Positions 1 through 9,075 are shown, counted from the stretch's first letter. The stretch is DNA of 64,000 nucleotides from Rhodoplanes sp963724735 (GCA_963724735.1 CAVRVX010000004.1:82336-146335); one strand, 5' to 3'. Notes: generated by a model not told the origin, from the sequence alone. Numbers and translations are program-made.

Positions 1-29
1 CTGATTGAACCCTTCGGTGCACCTCGCCG

Positions 30-400
30 ACACACCTCTCCCCACTGGGGAGAGGTCGATTCCGAGCACAGCGAGGAATCGGGTGAGGGGGATAAGGCCT
101 TTCATACGGCCTCCGGCTGATCGCATCGGGTAAAACAATGCCACCTCCCCCCTTGAGGGGGAGGTCGGCGAGCGAAGCGAGCCGGGAGGGGGGTGAAATG
201 GCTGCAAAGGTTAAGAAGAATACCCCCCTCCCTAACCCTCCCCCTCAAGGGGGGAGGGAGCAAAAAAAACCGCGCGCTCTCACAAATGAATACCGATTGG
301 ATCACCCGGATGCCGTTTCAGTCAAAGTCGCCCTCACCCGGCTCGCATCTCGACGCACTCGATTGCTCGCCGACCTCTCCCCACCGGAGAGAAGTAAACT
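30..400. repeat. Cluster of GC-rich intergenic palindromic repeats
   Basis: This gene-free stretch downstream of livF is packed with short palindromes: CT-rich/AG-rich arms around 36-93, a hairpin pair at about 142-215 in which GGCGAGC and GCGAGCC face each other, and C-runs/G-runs at about 222-262 and 380-395. The layout (CCCC-TTGA-GGGG, variable hairpin, GGGAGGGGGGTGA) is the same as in the sequence embedded in the pseudouridine synthase gene at 14438-14570, so they belong to one repeat family. The short open frames across it are read-through of repeat DNA and are not proposed as genes. Confidence 0.75.
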
Positions 401-410
401 CGGCTTTCAG

Positions 411-1118
411 TCAGCCTTCGCCGAGATAGGCGCGCCGGATATGCGGCTGCTGCGCTAGGTCCTTGGGCAGGCCCTCGGCAACGATGCGGCCCTCTTCCAG
501 CACATAGGCGCGTGCGGCGATTTCCAGCGCGACGGCCACGTTCTGCTCGACCAGCAGCACGGCCACGCCCATGCGATTGATCTCGCAGATCACCTCGAAC
601 ATGTCGAGCACCACCGTCGGGGCGAGACCGAGCGAGGGCTCGTCGAGCAGCAGCAAGCGCGGCTCCGCCATCAGCGCGCGCGCGATCGCCACCATCTGCT
701 GCTGGCCGCCCGACAGCACGCCGGCCGGCGCATCGAGGCGCTCCTTGAGGACGGGAAAGATCGACAGCACCCGTTCGAGCGAAGCCTGCCGCTTGGCGCG
801 CGCGGGCGGGCGGTAGCTCCCTAGTTCGAGATTCTCGCGCACGCTCATTCCGGCGAACAAGCGGCGGCCCTCGGGAACAAGGGCGATGCCGTGATTGCAG
901 AAGGCGTTGGCGGGCAGTGCGGCGAGATTCTGCCCGTTCATGCTCATGCCCCCGGAGTCGAGGCGGTTGATGCCGGCGATGGCGTTGATCAGCGTCGTCT
1001 TACCCGCGCCGTTCGGCCCGACCACGCAGACAAGCTCGCCATCGGCGATGGCGACGGACACGTCCCACAGCGCGACGGCGGCGCCGTACGAGACGCGGAT
1101 GCGGTCGACCTCAAGCAT
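411..1118 (-). CDS. livF: LivF-type ABC transporter ATPase
   Basis: This 235-residue ATP-binding subunit of a branched-chain amino acid/amide (HAAT) ABC importer energises uptake at the inner membrane. A Walker A motif GPNGAGKT lies at residues 34-41, followed by a Q-loop region, the signature LSGGQQQ near residue 135, and Walker B LLLLDEP with a downstream LVEQN H-loop-type segment, as expected for LivF. It is the last gene of a minus-strand operon and overlaps the upstream permease/ATPase gene by 8 bases, so translation is probably coupled. The substrate cannot be told from sequence; HAAT systems carry amino acids, urea, amides or aromatic acids. Length is normal for LivF. Confidence 0.93.
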   Translation of the reverse strand: MLEVDRIRVSYGAAVALWDVSVAIADGELVCVVGPNGAGKTTLINAIAGINRLDSGGMSMNGQNLAALPANAFCNHGIALVPEGRRLFAGMSVRENLELGSYRPPARAKRQASLERVLSIFPVLKERLDAPAGVLSGGQQQMVAIARALMAEPRLLLLDEPSLGLAPTVVLDMFEVICEINRMGVAVLLVEQNVAVALEIAARAYVLEEGRIVAEGLPKDLAQQPHIRRAYLGEG

Positions 1119-2844
1119 GCGGCTTCCCGAGATAGGCGGTGACGACCTCCGTCCGCCGCATCACCTCGTCGGGCAATCCTTCGGCGATCACCCGCCCGTG
1201 GTTGAGCACGACGATCCGGTCGGTCAGCTCCATGACGGCGCGCATCACATGTTCGACGAATATGATGCTGGCGCCGCGATCGCGGATGGCGCGGATAGTG
1301 CGGATCGCGTCATCGATCTCTGACGGCGTCAGCCCCGAGAGCACCTCGTCCAAGAGCAGCAAATCGGAACGCGAGGCGAGCGCGCGCGCAAGTTCAAGAA
1401 ATTTGCGTTGATGCAGATTGAGGGCGTCTGGCATCGCGTCGGCCTTGGCGGCGAGCCCGGTGAATTCCAGCCAGTACCACGCTTCGCGTTCGGCGGTTGC
1501 GTGGTCGAGCGCGGCGTGTCCGAACCGGGCCGGCAGCGCCACGTTCTGCAGCACGCTTAAATGCGCGAAGGGCCGCGGAATTTGGTAGGTGCGTGCGACG
1601 CCGGCGCGGGCGATCCGGTGCGCCTCGAGCCGCGCGAGGTCGGCGCCGCAAAACAGGATGCGGCCGGCATCCGCGCGATAATGCCCGCTCACCACATTGA
1701 TCAAGGTCGACTTGCCGGACCCGTTCGGTCCGACCAGGCCGAGGATTTCTCCGCGGCCGACACGCAGGTTCACGCCGTCGAGCGCCTGCAGCCCTTTGAA
1801 GGCTTTCGACAGGTCTTTGACGTCGAGGAACGCCGCGCCGCCCGCCTCGCTTTCGCGTGCGCAATCCGCCCGGCGTGGCTCGGCATGCGGGGCCGACGGG
1901 CGCGCAGCTTCGACGCGCCGCCGCGCAAAGCGGCCGAGCAATCCGTCGGGCATGAACAGGATCACCACAATCAGGATCAGGCCGACCGAGGCGCGGCCGA
2001 TCACGGGGTAATCGCTGGTCGTGAAGGCGTACAGCAGCGCGGTGATGACCGTCGCGCCGACCGCTGGACCAAGCCAATGGCGCGTTCCGCCCAGCACGCT
2101 CATCAGCACGACGTTGAGCGGAACGACGATGGAGAACGTCTCGCCGACCGTGACATAGGAAACGAACATCGCGTGAATGCCCCCGGCGATTCCGGCGAGA
2201 GCGCAGGAAATGCCGAACGCGGCAAGCTTGTAGTGATAGGTCGGAACGCCGAGCACTTCGGCGGCGTCTTCGTCGTCGTGGATTGCGAACAGGCCCAATC
2301 CGAGCTTCGCCTGGCAGATGCCGTAGGCGATCGCCAGCGTCGCCGCCAAGATGACCAGCGCCAGCACATAGAAGGTGGAGGAGGCCGACGGCATGATCGC
2401 CGGCAGCGGCACGCCGCTCATCAGGATGCCCGGACCGCCGTCGATCGGCGTGTTCAGGACGATGGTGGCGAGCACGAAGGTGACCGCAAGCGTGAGCAGC
2501 GCGAACAGCTCGCCGCGCAACCGTCCGACCCGGAATACGACCGCGCCGATGCCGACGCCGAGCAGCGCGGCGACCGCCGCCGCGGCCGGCAGCGTCATAA
2601 GGAACGGCACGTCGAACACGGTGGTGAGCACCGCCGTCGTGTACACGCCCGCGCCGACGAAGGCGCCGTGGCCGAAGGAGAAGTAACCGGAATAGCCGCT
2701 CAGAATGTTCCAGGAAGTGGCGAGCACGATCCAGAAGAAGATGAGATAGAGAAAGGACTCGTAGAAAGCGGGGAGCTTGAGGAAAGGAACCGTCGCGAGC
2801 GCGGCGCCAGCCCCCGCCATCCAGATCGGCGCAGGAATATGCAT
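1111..2844 (-). CDS. Fused LivM permease - LivG ATPase
   Basis: This 577-residue protein joins two subunits of a HAAT-type ABC importer. Residues 1 to about 300 form a LivM-like permease with many membrane segments and the conserved loop after ALGVP. A basic linker follows, and from about residue 335 there is a LivG-like ATPase with Walker A GPNGSGKS, an ARTYQIPRPF segment typical of LivG, and LLLLDEV Walker B. Start ATG 2844 follows the livH stop after one base; the 3' end overlaps livF by 8 bases. Fusion fixes a 1:1 ratio of this permease and ATPase. LivM-LivG fusions occur in other alphaproteobacteria, so this is unusual but not unique. Confidence 0.92.
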   Translation of the reverse strand: MHIPAPIWMAGAGAALATVPFLKLPAFYESFLYLIFFWIVLATSWNILSGYSGYFSFGHGAFVGAGVYTTAVLTTVFDVPFLMTLPAAAAVAALLGVGIGAVVFRVGRLRGELFALLTLAVTFVLATIVLNTPIDGGPGILMSGVPLPAIMPSASSTFYVLALVILAATLAIAYGICQAKLGLGLFAIHDDEDAAEVLGVPTYHYKLAAFGISCALAGIAGGIHAMFVSYVTVGETFSIVVPLNVVLMSVLGGTRHWLGPAVGATVITALLYAFTTSDYPVIGRASVGLILIVVILFMPDGLLGRFARRRVEAARPSAPHAEPRRADCARESEAGGAAFLDVKDLSKAFKGLQALDGVNLRVGRGEILGLVGPNGSGKSTLINVVSGHYRADAGRILFCGADLARLEAHRIARAGVARTYQIPRPFAHLSVLQNVALPARFGHAALDHATAEREAWYWLEFTGLAAKADAMPDALNLHQRKFLELARALASRSDLLLLDEVLSGLTPSEIDDAIRTIRAIRDRGASIIFVEHVMRAVMELTDRIVVLNHGRVIAEGLPDEVMRRTEVVTAYLGKPHA

Positions 2845-2845
2845 G

Positions 2846-3703
2846 TTAAAGGTCTCGCGCGCGCACCAGCAAGACGAGGATCAACAACGAGAAGGAGACG
2901 AGCGGCGCCCAGGCAGGCGCCGTCAGCGCCATGGTCAGCGCTTCGCTCACGCCGATGACGATGCCCGCGACCAGCGTTCCGAGCGGATTGCCGAGGCCGC
3001 CGATCATCACCGCGGCGAACACGACCCCGATCCAGGCATAGATCTGCGACGGCGCCAGCGTGTAGCTCAGCGCCAGGCACAATCCGGCGACGCCCGCGAA
3101 CATCGCGGATGCGCCCGACAAGAGAAGCGCAAGCGCCCGCTCGTCGACGCCGAAGGCGGCGGCGATCGGCGCGTCTTCGCTCGCCGCCCGCATCGCCTTG
3201 CCGAGATCGGTGTAGCGCAGGGTCGCCCAGGTGAGCGTCGCCAGCGAGATCGCGAGCAAGAGGGTCAACAATTCTGGGAAGGGAACGAACAGCGGACCGA
3301 GTTTGAAGCGGATCCCGCTATAGGCGGATTCCAGCCGGCGGTAGTCGGCCGTCCAGTACCATTGGATGGCGCTTTCGATGATGACGGTTACGCCGAACGT
3401 CAACAGAAGCGACGAAAACGGACTGATCGAGAAGCGCGCAAACAATGCCTGGAGCAGCGCCCCGAATGCAAAGAAGGTGGGCACGATGATGACCAGCGTC
3501 AGCAGCGGATCGAGGCGGTGGACGTGAGCGAGCTGATAGGTGAGATAGGCGCCGAGAAAGGCGAGCGCGAAATGCGCCAGATTGATCTGGCGCAACAAGC
3601 CCCATGAGAGGCTAAGCCCCAGGCCCAAGAGCCCGTACAGGGCCCCGATGAAGACGCCGGACAAAAGCGCCTGGCCGATCAGGGTCGGGCTTGGAAGCGT
3701 CAC
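2846..3703 (-). CDS. livH: LivH-type ABC transporter permease
   Basis: This 285-residue polytopic inner-membrane permease would pair with the LivM half of the downstream fusion to form the translocation pore. Hydrophobic segments run through the whole protein, and the N-terminal GLLGLGLSLSWGL and central EAxxxAFGV-like (DAPIAAAFGVDE) cytoplasmic loop match LivH proteins. The start is GTG at 3703, just downstream of the binding-protein stop (3713). It stands second in the binding protein-LivH-LivMG-LivF order, and the tight spacing argues for one transcript. Confidence 0.92.
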   Translation of the reverse strand: MTLPSPTLIGQALLSGVFIGALYGLLGLGLSLSWGLLRQINLAHFALAFLGAYLTYQLAHVHRLDPLLTLVIIVPTFFAFGALLQALFARFSISPFSSLLLTFGVTVIIESAIQWYWTADYRRLESAYSGIRFKLGPLFVPFPELLTLLLAISLATLTWATLRYTDLGKAMRAASEDAPIAAAFGVDERALALLLSGASAMFAGVAGLCLALSYTLAPSQIYAWIGVVFAAVMIGGLGNPLGTLVAGIVIGVSEALTMALTAPAWAPLVSFSLLILVLLVRARDL

Positions 3704-3712
3704 CGGAGCGCT

Positions 3713-4921
3713 TTACTCGGACTGAATCTTCGCGCCGGGGGCGGCCCATTCGGTCGGCCAGACCGTCACCCATTTGCCGTTCTGGACCTGCTTCACCTTC
3801 ATCAGATCGTCGCCGAAATTATTGAGCTTGTCGAAGCGAAGCTCGCCCTGGATCGTTTTCACCTTGTGCGTCTTGAGCCAGTCGGACAGCGTCTTGTCGT
3901 CGAGGCTCTTGGTCGCCTCGACCGCGGCCTGGAGCACCTGCCAGGCCGAGTAGGAAGCGGCAGCTTGCGTCTCCACCGAGGTGTCGGGCAACCCGGCTTT
4001 GGCCGCGCGCTCGTTGTAGAGCTTCACGAACTCGGCAGCGGTCGGATCGTCGGTGAAGGGCGGATGCTGCTCGAAAATGGAGGCCGCGAGCGCGTTCTTC
4101 GCCTCGGGCGCCTTGGCGAGCGGACCGGGCGCGGGATACATGTAGAAATGCAACGGCGGCTTGTAGTCGATGTTCTTCATCGCGCTGAGCAGCTCGTTGC
4201 CTTCGAGGCCGATCGCGCCGACCCAGACGAAGTCGGGCTTGGCGTCCTTCACGCGGCTTGCGATCGGTCCGAAATCGCGGTTGCCGAACTCCCATTCGAG
4301 GTAGAGAACCTCCTGCAGGCCGCGCTTCTTGGCGACGTCGCGGGCGCCGGCCGACATGAAATAGATCGACGGGAACTTGCTGGTGACGATGGCGATCGTC
4401 TTGGGCGGATTGGGCAGGGTCGCGAGCGCATCGAACACGGTGTTGGGAACCGTCTGCTCGGGATTGGCGCCGACCGACCAAGCGGGAAACTGCTTATCGT
4501 ATTTCGCGAGGCTGGGGATTCCCAGCGTGTGGTGGACCAGCATCTTGTTGTAGCGCTGGGCGACTCCCATGGCGGCGAGGATGTTGCCGGTCGCATAGGG
4601 GCCCATCAGCAGGTCGACCTTGTCGACGGTCACGAGCTGCTCGTAGATCGTGCGCGCGAGTTCCGGCTTGCTCTGATCGTCCCTGACGATCCACTCGACC
4701 GGGCGGCCAAGCAGGCCGTTCTTCTTGTTGAGCTGGTCGACGAAAATCTCGCCGACAATCTTGTGGATCTGCCCGGTCGCCGAAAGCGGTCCGGTCAAAG
4801 CGAGCGTGCTGCCGATCTTGATCGGCGGTCCCGACGGCTCCGCCGAGGCCGGGACGATCGCGACGGCGATCGCCAACACGGCGCCGAGGGCAGCGCCGAC
4901 AAGCTCTTTGAGTGACATCAT
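3713..4921 (-). CDS. livK: Periplasmic substrate-binding protein of HAAT importer
   Basis: This is a periplasmic binding protein of about 402 residues (LivK/Peripla_BP_6 type I fold) that would deliver the ligand to the LivH/LivMG pore. A signal peptide with a hydrophobic core (GAALGAVLAIAVAIVPASA) is followed by the typical start of the mature domain, IKIGSTLALTGPLS. I chose ATG 4921, with AGGGAG about 7 bases upstream; an in-frame TTG at 4927 has worse spacing. It is the first gene of the operon and so likely the most strongly expressed. The ligand is unknown. The neighbouring SDR and bicupin genes hint at a small organic acid or amide, which is inference only. Confidence 0.9.
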   Translation of the reverse strand: MMSLKELVGAALGAVLAIAVAIVPASAEPSGPPIKIGSTLALTGPLSATGQIHKIVGEIFVDQLNKKNGLLGRPVEWIVRDDQSKPELARTIYEQLVTVDKVDLLMGPYATGNILAAMGVAQRYNKMLVHHTLGIPSLAKYDKQFPAWSVGANPEQTVPNTVFDALATLPNPPKTIAIVTSKFPSIYFMSAGARDVAKKRGLQEVLYLEWEFGNRDFGPIASRVKDAKPDFVWVGAIGLEGNELLSAMKNIDYKPPLHFYMYPAPGPLAKAPEAKNALAASIFEQHPPFTDDPTAAEFVKLYNERAAKAGLPDTSVETQAAASYSAWQVLQAAVEATKSLDDKTLSDWLKTHKVKTIQGELRFDKLNNFGDDLMKVKQVQNGKWVTVWPTEWAAPGAKIQSE

Positions 4922-4966
4922 TTCCAATCTCCCTAGACTTTTCGAGTTTGTTGATGGGCGCGCGGC

Positions 4967-5671
4967 TCACATCAGGAGCCAGCCGCCGTCCACCTGCAGG
5001 TTCACCCCGTTCACCGATTGATTGTCGAGCAGGAAGAGCACGCTCGCGGCCACGTCCGCCATGGTCGCCAGTCGCTTGATCGGCGTGCGGTCGATCACCC
5101 GTTGCAGCACCTCGGGCGGCTTGCCAGTCCATGCCGGACTATCGCCGACAATGCCGGGATGCACCGCGTTGACACGCACCGGCGCGAGTTCGAGCGCGAG
5201 CGTCGCCACCATCGTGGTGACGCCGCCATTCACGGTGGTAATGGTGGTCGATCCCGGATAAGGCCGCGCCCGCGCCTGGCCGCCGAACAGCACGATCGCG
5301 CCATTGGCCGAAAGCCGCGGCGTCAGCGCATGGATCGCCTCGGTGTAGCCGACAAGCTTGAGGGTCACCAGACGGATGGCGCGATTGATGTCGTATTTGC
5401 GGACGCTGTTCTCGTCCCTTTCGATCGCCGCCAGCACCAGATGATCGACCGCCTCGACCTCCTTGAGCGCCTCGGCGATTCCCTGCGGCTGGGCGAGATC
5501 AAGGCCGAGACCAAAGACATCGCCGCCGATCTCCTTCGCCACCGCCTGCGCGCGCGCCTTGTCGCGTCCGCTGATGAAAACCTTCTCGCCGCGCCGGGCC
5601 AGCGTCTCGGAAAGCTTTCTTCCGCTCCCCGAAGTCCCGCCGATGATCACCGCCGTCTGTCGATCCGCCAT
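4967..5671 (-). CDS. SDR-family oxidoreductase, atypical active site
   Basis: This 234-residue short-chain dehydrogenase has the N-terminal Rossmann nucleotide-binding motif GGTSGSGRK near residue 10 and the C-terminal INGVNLxVDGG-like ending (VNGVNLQVDGGWLL). Where most SDRs have YxxxK, the sequence around GSTTITTVNGG has no matching tyrosine/lysine pair, so it belongs to a divergent group and its reaction cannot be assigned. The start ATG 5671 is preceded by GGAG six bases upstream; the open frame extends further 5' but without a better site. It lies 45 bases upstream of the binding-protein gene in the same direction, so it probably belongs to the transporter operon. Confidence 0.82.
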   Translation of the reverse strand: MADRQTAVIIGGTSGSGRKLSETLARRGEKVFISGRDKARAQAVAKEIGGDVFGLGLDLAQPQGIAEALKEVEAVDHLVLAAIERDENSVRKYDINRAIRLVTLKLVGYTEAIHALTPRLSANGAIVLFGGQARARPYPGSTTITTVNGGVTTMVATLALELAPVRVNAVHPGIVGDSPAWTGKPPEVLQRVIDRTPIKRLATMADVAASVLFLLDNQSVNGVNLQVDGGWLLM

Positions 5672-5807
5672 CCTTCGCTCCGATTGCTCCTGAGGGGCCA
5701 AACGCGTTCCGTCACCGGAACGGAGTTCGTTCGATTCTTGCGTCCTTGCCTTGACGTTGGGCCCCGCCATGAAACGGCGGGGCTTCGCCCGACGGGCGCC
5801 AATTCCA

Positions 5808-6755
5808 TCAAGCGCCCGCACCGCCGGCGAGCGCCTTTTCGGCCTCGCCTTTTTCGCGACCCGATTCTTTAAGCTTGTGCGCGAGATACTCCCAATCGCG
5901 ATTGAAGCGGTAGGAATAGCGCACCGGCGGCTGCGGCGACTGCGTCTCCAGCCAGCGCACCGTGGCGTTGCTGGTGTTGTAGAAGGCGTGGATGGAACCG
6001 ACCCCGGTCCACATCACGTCGCCGACCCGCAGGGTATATCGCTGATTGTCAGCGACCGCCTCGACCTCGCCGTCGAGGATCACATAGGCTTCCTCCAGCG
6101 GATGGTCGTGCGGATGGGCGACGCCGCCCGGCTGGTATTCCACCATGAACATCGTGTGCAGCTGGGCGTCGAGCCGCTGGTCCACCAGCATCTTGACGGC
6201 GATGCCACTGTAGGCGAGCAGCGCCGTCGCCATGCTCGCCGACACGGTCGGAGCATCGACGCGCGCGCCCACCTTGAGCTTGTCCACCTGCATGTCGGTG
6301 TCGCGCAGGCGGAAGAAATGGCGCGAGCGCGGATCGCGGATGTCCAGCGGCTTGATCTCGCCCCGCTCAGGTCGTCCGAGAAAAAATGTGTCGGCCGGTT
6401 CGGCGGGCCCGCGCGGCTGCGGGACGAGCATATCGAGCCACTTCGCGCGTCCCCTCGCGGGGCCGAGCCAGGCATGCGACACGCCGAGCGGCACGATGCC
6501 GCAGGCGCCCGGCGCCAGCGGACAGGCGTGGCCGTCGAGAACGAGGATCGGCTCGCCTTCGAGAACGTAAAAGCTTTCTTCGAACGAATGCACGTGGGTG
6601 TCGATCCAGCCGCCGGCGTCAAGCGCGCACAGGCCGAGCGCCGTATGCACCGAGCCATGCGAACGGTCGACCAGCGAGCAGCGGCTGAAGCTCGCGCTGT
6701 TGCCCGGGTAGGCCGGCGCCAGCCGGATCGCGTCGCTGCGCAAGATGTGGTGCAT
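5808..6755 (-). CDS. Bicupin protein, ureidoglycine aminohydrolase-like
   Basis: This 315-residue protein has two cupin barrels. The first carries HVHSFEESFYVLEGE (about residues 55-70) and the second HPHDHPLEEAYVILDG (about 216-231), both with the His/His/Glu pattern of a metal-binding cupin motif 1. The two-barrel layout and spacing resemble (S)-ureidoglycine aminohydrolase (AllE) and related bicupins, but no other ureide-pathway genes are present, so the enzyme assignment is tentative. It is transcribed away from the XRE-cupin regulator across an 87-base gap holding an inverted-repeat operator, so that regulator probably controls it. The SDR and transporter genes downstream may be co-regulated. 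Confidence 0.75.
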   Translation of the reverse strand: MHHILRSDAIRLAPAYPGNSASFSRCSLVDRSHGSVHTALGLCALDAGGWIDTHVHSFEESFYVLEGEPILVLDGHACPLAPGACGIVPLGVSHAWLGPARGRAKWLDMLVPQPRGPAEPADTFFLGRPERGEIKPLDIRDPRSRHFFRLRDTDMQVDKLKVGARVDAPTVSASMATALLAYSGIAVKMLVDQRLDAQLHTMFMVEYQPGGVAHPHDHPLEEAYVILDGEVEAVADNQRYTLRVGDVMWTGVGSIHAFYNTSNATVRWLETQSPQPPVRYSYRFNRDWEYLAHKLKESGREKGEAEKALAGGAGA

Positions 6756-6792
6756 GTTTGCTCCTCCGCGCGGGCGCGGCTATCCTGTCTCT

Positions 6793-6830
6793 GTTCAGTG
6801 TGACTGAACGCTACCGCACCTTTGTTCAGT
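6793..6830. promoter_or_regulatory. Inverted-repeat operator between bicupin and XRE-cupin genes
   Basis: A perfect 7-base inverted repeat, GTTCAGT-GTG-ACTGAAC (6793-6809), is followed 14 bases later by a third half-site, GTTCAGT (6824-6830). It occupies the middle of the short divergent intergenic region. The location and symmetry make it the likely binding site of the adjacent XRE-cupin regulator, controlling both directions. Confidence 0.7.
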
Positions 6831-6842
6831 GTCAATAGCGCG

Positions 6843-7533
6843 ATGGGAGGGCTATCGCGTCGCATGCTCGGCAAACCCCGCAGGAACGCTGCGCGCCTGT
6901 CCCGGTCCGGCCGCAACGCCGGGTCCGATCGGCTCGGGATGCGCCTGCGCGGCGCGCGGGAAAAGGCGGGCGTGACGGTGCGCGGTCTTGCGCGCGAGCT
7001 GGGCGTCTCGGCAAGCCTCGTATCGCAGATCGAGCGCGGCCATGTGATGCCGTCGGTGGGAACGCTCTACGCGATGGCGAACGAGCTCGGACTTCTGGTC
7101 GACGATCTGTTCCGGGACAAAGCGACCACGACGCAGCCGGATACCGCGGAAGGCGGCACCGTGCGGCGGGGTCCGGTGCAGCGCTCGCCTAACCGCGAGA
7201 CCATCCACCTGTCCGGCGGCGTGCGATGGGAGCGGCTGACGCCGACCAGCGATGCGGAGGTCGAGTTCCTCTACGTCGTCTACGACGTGGGCGCGACCTC
7301 CTGCGAGGAGGACGCGCTGATCCGGCATGGCGGCAAGGAATACGCCTATGTGCTCAGCGGGCGCCTCGGCATCCGGCTTGGCTTCGAGGAGTTCGAGCTA
7401 AAGCCGGGCGAACTCGATCACGTTCGATGCGCAAACCCCGCACCGCCTGTGGACGATCGGCAACAAGCCCGCGATCGCGATCTGGGTCGTGCTCAACCGC
7501 CACGCCGACCGGCGTTCGCGCAAACGGCCATAA
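6843..7533 (+). pseudogene. XRE-family regulator with C-terminal cupin domain (one frameshift)
   Basis: The N-terminal helix-turn-helix (GMRLRGAREKAGVTVRGLAR ... SLVSQIERGHVMPSVGTLYAMA) is a typical XRE/HTH_3 fold, followed by a cupin_2 sensor domain (EEDALIRHGGKEYAYVLSGRL). This architecture belongs to one-component regulators that sense small ligands. Around 7412 the reading frame needs a one-base shift: after ELKPG the expected cupin end (SITFD, then TPHRLWTIGN ... AIWVVLNRH) continues in another frame to TAA 7531-7533. Left uncorrected, the product has an unrelated tail ending at 7574. ATG 6843 is the likely start; GTG/TTG codons upstream fall inside the operator. The frameshift may be a real lesion or a sequence error, since all other features look functional. 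Confidence 0.8.
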
Positions 7534-7560
7534 GGATGCGGATCCCAGCCGGCGCGGCGA

Positions 7561-8919
7561 TCAGCCGGCAATGAAATCCGCCAGCAGCTTCACATTGAGC
7601 ACGATGACCGTGAGCGCCGTCAAAGCGGCGAGCGCCGTCAGCCAGCGCGGCGCGATGAGTTCGCCGAGCTTTCTCCGATCGGCGGTGAACATCACCAGCG
7701 GAACGATCGCGAAGGGAAGCTGAATGCTCAGGACGACCTGGCTGAGGATCAACAGCCTTGCCGTGCTGGACGCTCCGTACCAGATGGTGACGATCGCCGC
7801 CGGCACGATGGCGATCGAGCGCGTCACCAGCCGCCGCGCCCATGCCGGCAGACGGATGTCGATGAAGCCCTCCATCACGATCTGTCCCGACAGCGTCGCC
7901 GTCACCGTCGAGTTCAGCCCGCAGCACAACAGCGCGATCCCGAACAGGGTCGGAGCGATCGCCGAGCCGAGCAATGGCGCAAGGAACGCATGCACCTGGT
8001 CGAGCTCGGCGACGTCGTGCTGGCCGGTCCGGTTGAACGTCGCGGCGGCGAGGATGAGGATCGAGGCGTTGATCAGCAGCGCGAACATCAGCGCAATGGT
8101 GGAGTCGGCGGTCGCAAGATTGATCGCCTCGCGCCGGTCCGCGATCGAATCGCCGAACCGGCGGGTCTGCACCACCCCGGAATGAAGATAGAGATTATGC
8201 GGCATGACCGTCGCGCCGAGGATGCCGAGCGCGAGATAGAGCATGTCCGGATTGGTGACGATCTGCGTCGTCGGGGCGAAGCCGCGGATCACCGCGCCCC
8301 AGTTGGGATCGGCCATGGCGATCTGGATCGCGAAGCACACGGTGATGACGCCGAGCAAGGTGACGACGAAGGCTTCGATCCAGCGGAAGCCGAGGTTTTG
8401 CATCCACAGGATCAAAAAGACGTCGAGCGCTGTGATGAGCACCCCGATTTCGAGCGGGATGCCGAAGAGAAGATTGAGGCCGATCGCCGTGCCGATCACC
8501 TCGGCGAGGTCGGTCGCGCAAATCGCGATCTCGGCGGCGATCCATAACGGCCACGACACCCAGCGGGGAAAGGCGTCGCGGCAGGCCTGGGCAAGGTCGC
8601 GCCCGGCGGCGATCCCGAGCCGCGCGCAGAGCGACTGCAGGATGATCGCCATGATGTTGGAGAGCAGCGCGACCGTCAGCAGCGCATAACCAAACTTCGA
8701 GCCGCCGGCGAGGGAGGTCGCCCAGTTGCCCGGATCCATGTAACCGACCGCCACCAGATAGCCGGGACCGAGAAAGGCCGCCAATTTCCGCCAGAACGAT
8801 CCGGTGGGCCGCGTGCGAATAGACCCGTAGACCTCGACCAGCGACGGACGTCCGCGCTCGCGCCGCCATCCGGGCAGCGCCGCGGCGACTGCCTGCGGCG
8901 CCGAGTTCTGCGCGTCCAT
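7561..8919 (-). CDS. mntH: Nramp-family divalent metal (Mn2+) transporter
   Basis: This 452-residue protein is a proton-coupled Mn2+/Fe2+ importer of the inner membrane. It carries the Nramp hallmark DPGNWATS in the first membrane segment and MPHNLYLHS in the sixth, with about eleven hydrophobic helices. I chose ATG 8919, with GAGG about nine bases upstream; an in-frame upstream start at 8961 would add 14 residues. A perfect Mur-type box lies about 136 bases upstream, indicating manganese-dependent repression. It converges with the XRE-cupin gene and stands alone as a transcription unit. Confidence 0.93.
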   Translation of the reverse strand: MDAQNSAPQAVAAALPGWRRERGRPSLVEVYGSIRTRPTGSFWRKLAAFLGPGYLVAVGYMDPGNWATSLAGGSKFGYALLTVALLSNIMAIILQSLCARLGIAAGRDLAQACRDAFPRWVSWPLWIAAEIAICATDLAEVIGTAIGLNLLFGIPLEIGVLITALDVFLILWMQNLGFRWIEAFVVTLLGVITVCFAIQIAMADPNWGAVIRGFAPTTQIVTNPDMLYLALGILGATVMPHNLYLHSGVVQTRRFGDSIADRREAINLATADSTIALMFALLINASILILAAATFNRTGQHDVAELDQVHAFLAPLLGSAIAPTLFGIALLCCGLNSTVTATLSGQIVMEGFIDIRLPAWARRLVTRSIAIVPAAIVTIWYGASSTARLLILSQVVLSIQLPFAIVPLVMFTADRRKLGELIAPRWLTALAALTALTVIVLNVKLLADFIAG

Positions 8920-9054
8920 GGTGTCGACCTCGCGGTGATGATTGGCGGTGCGCGTATCCAAAGCCGATTTCCAGAAAATCCGTCTAAGCGACTCGGACTA
9001 GCACGAGCGACCCGCGGCGTCCTAACGCCAGCGTCTGGCAGAGAGCAGCCATTC

Positions 9055-9075
9055 TGCAAATGCGAGTTATTTGCA
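9055..9075. promoter_or_regulatory. Mur/Fur-type box upstream of mntH
   Basis: The 21-base element TGCAAAT-N7-ATTTGCA is a perfect inverted repeat matching the manganese-responsive sequence bound by Mur, the rhizobial Fur homologue. A partial related sequence (GCGAATCATTTGCA) follows near 9110. Its place upstream of mntH fits repression when manganese is plentiful. Confidence 0.8.

Noticed and set aside
30..400. Possible CRISPR array in the repeat-rich start of the window
   Set aside because: The repeats are palindromic, irregularly spaced and differ from each other; there are no uniform repeat-spacer units or cas genes.
1561..2958. A 465-residue plus-strand open frame opposite livMG
   Set aside because: Shadow of the transporter gene; composition is typical of antisense frames.
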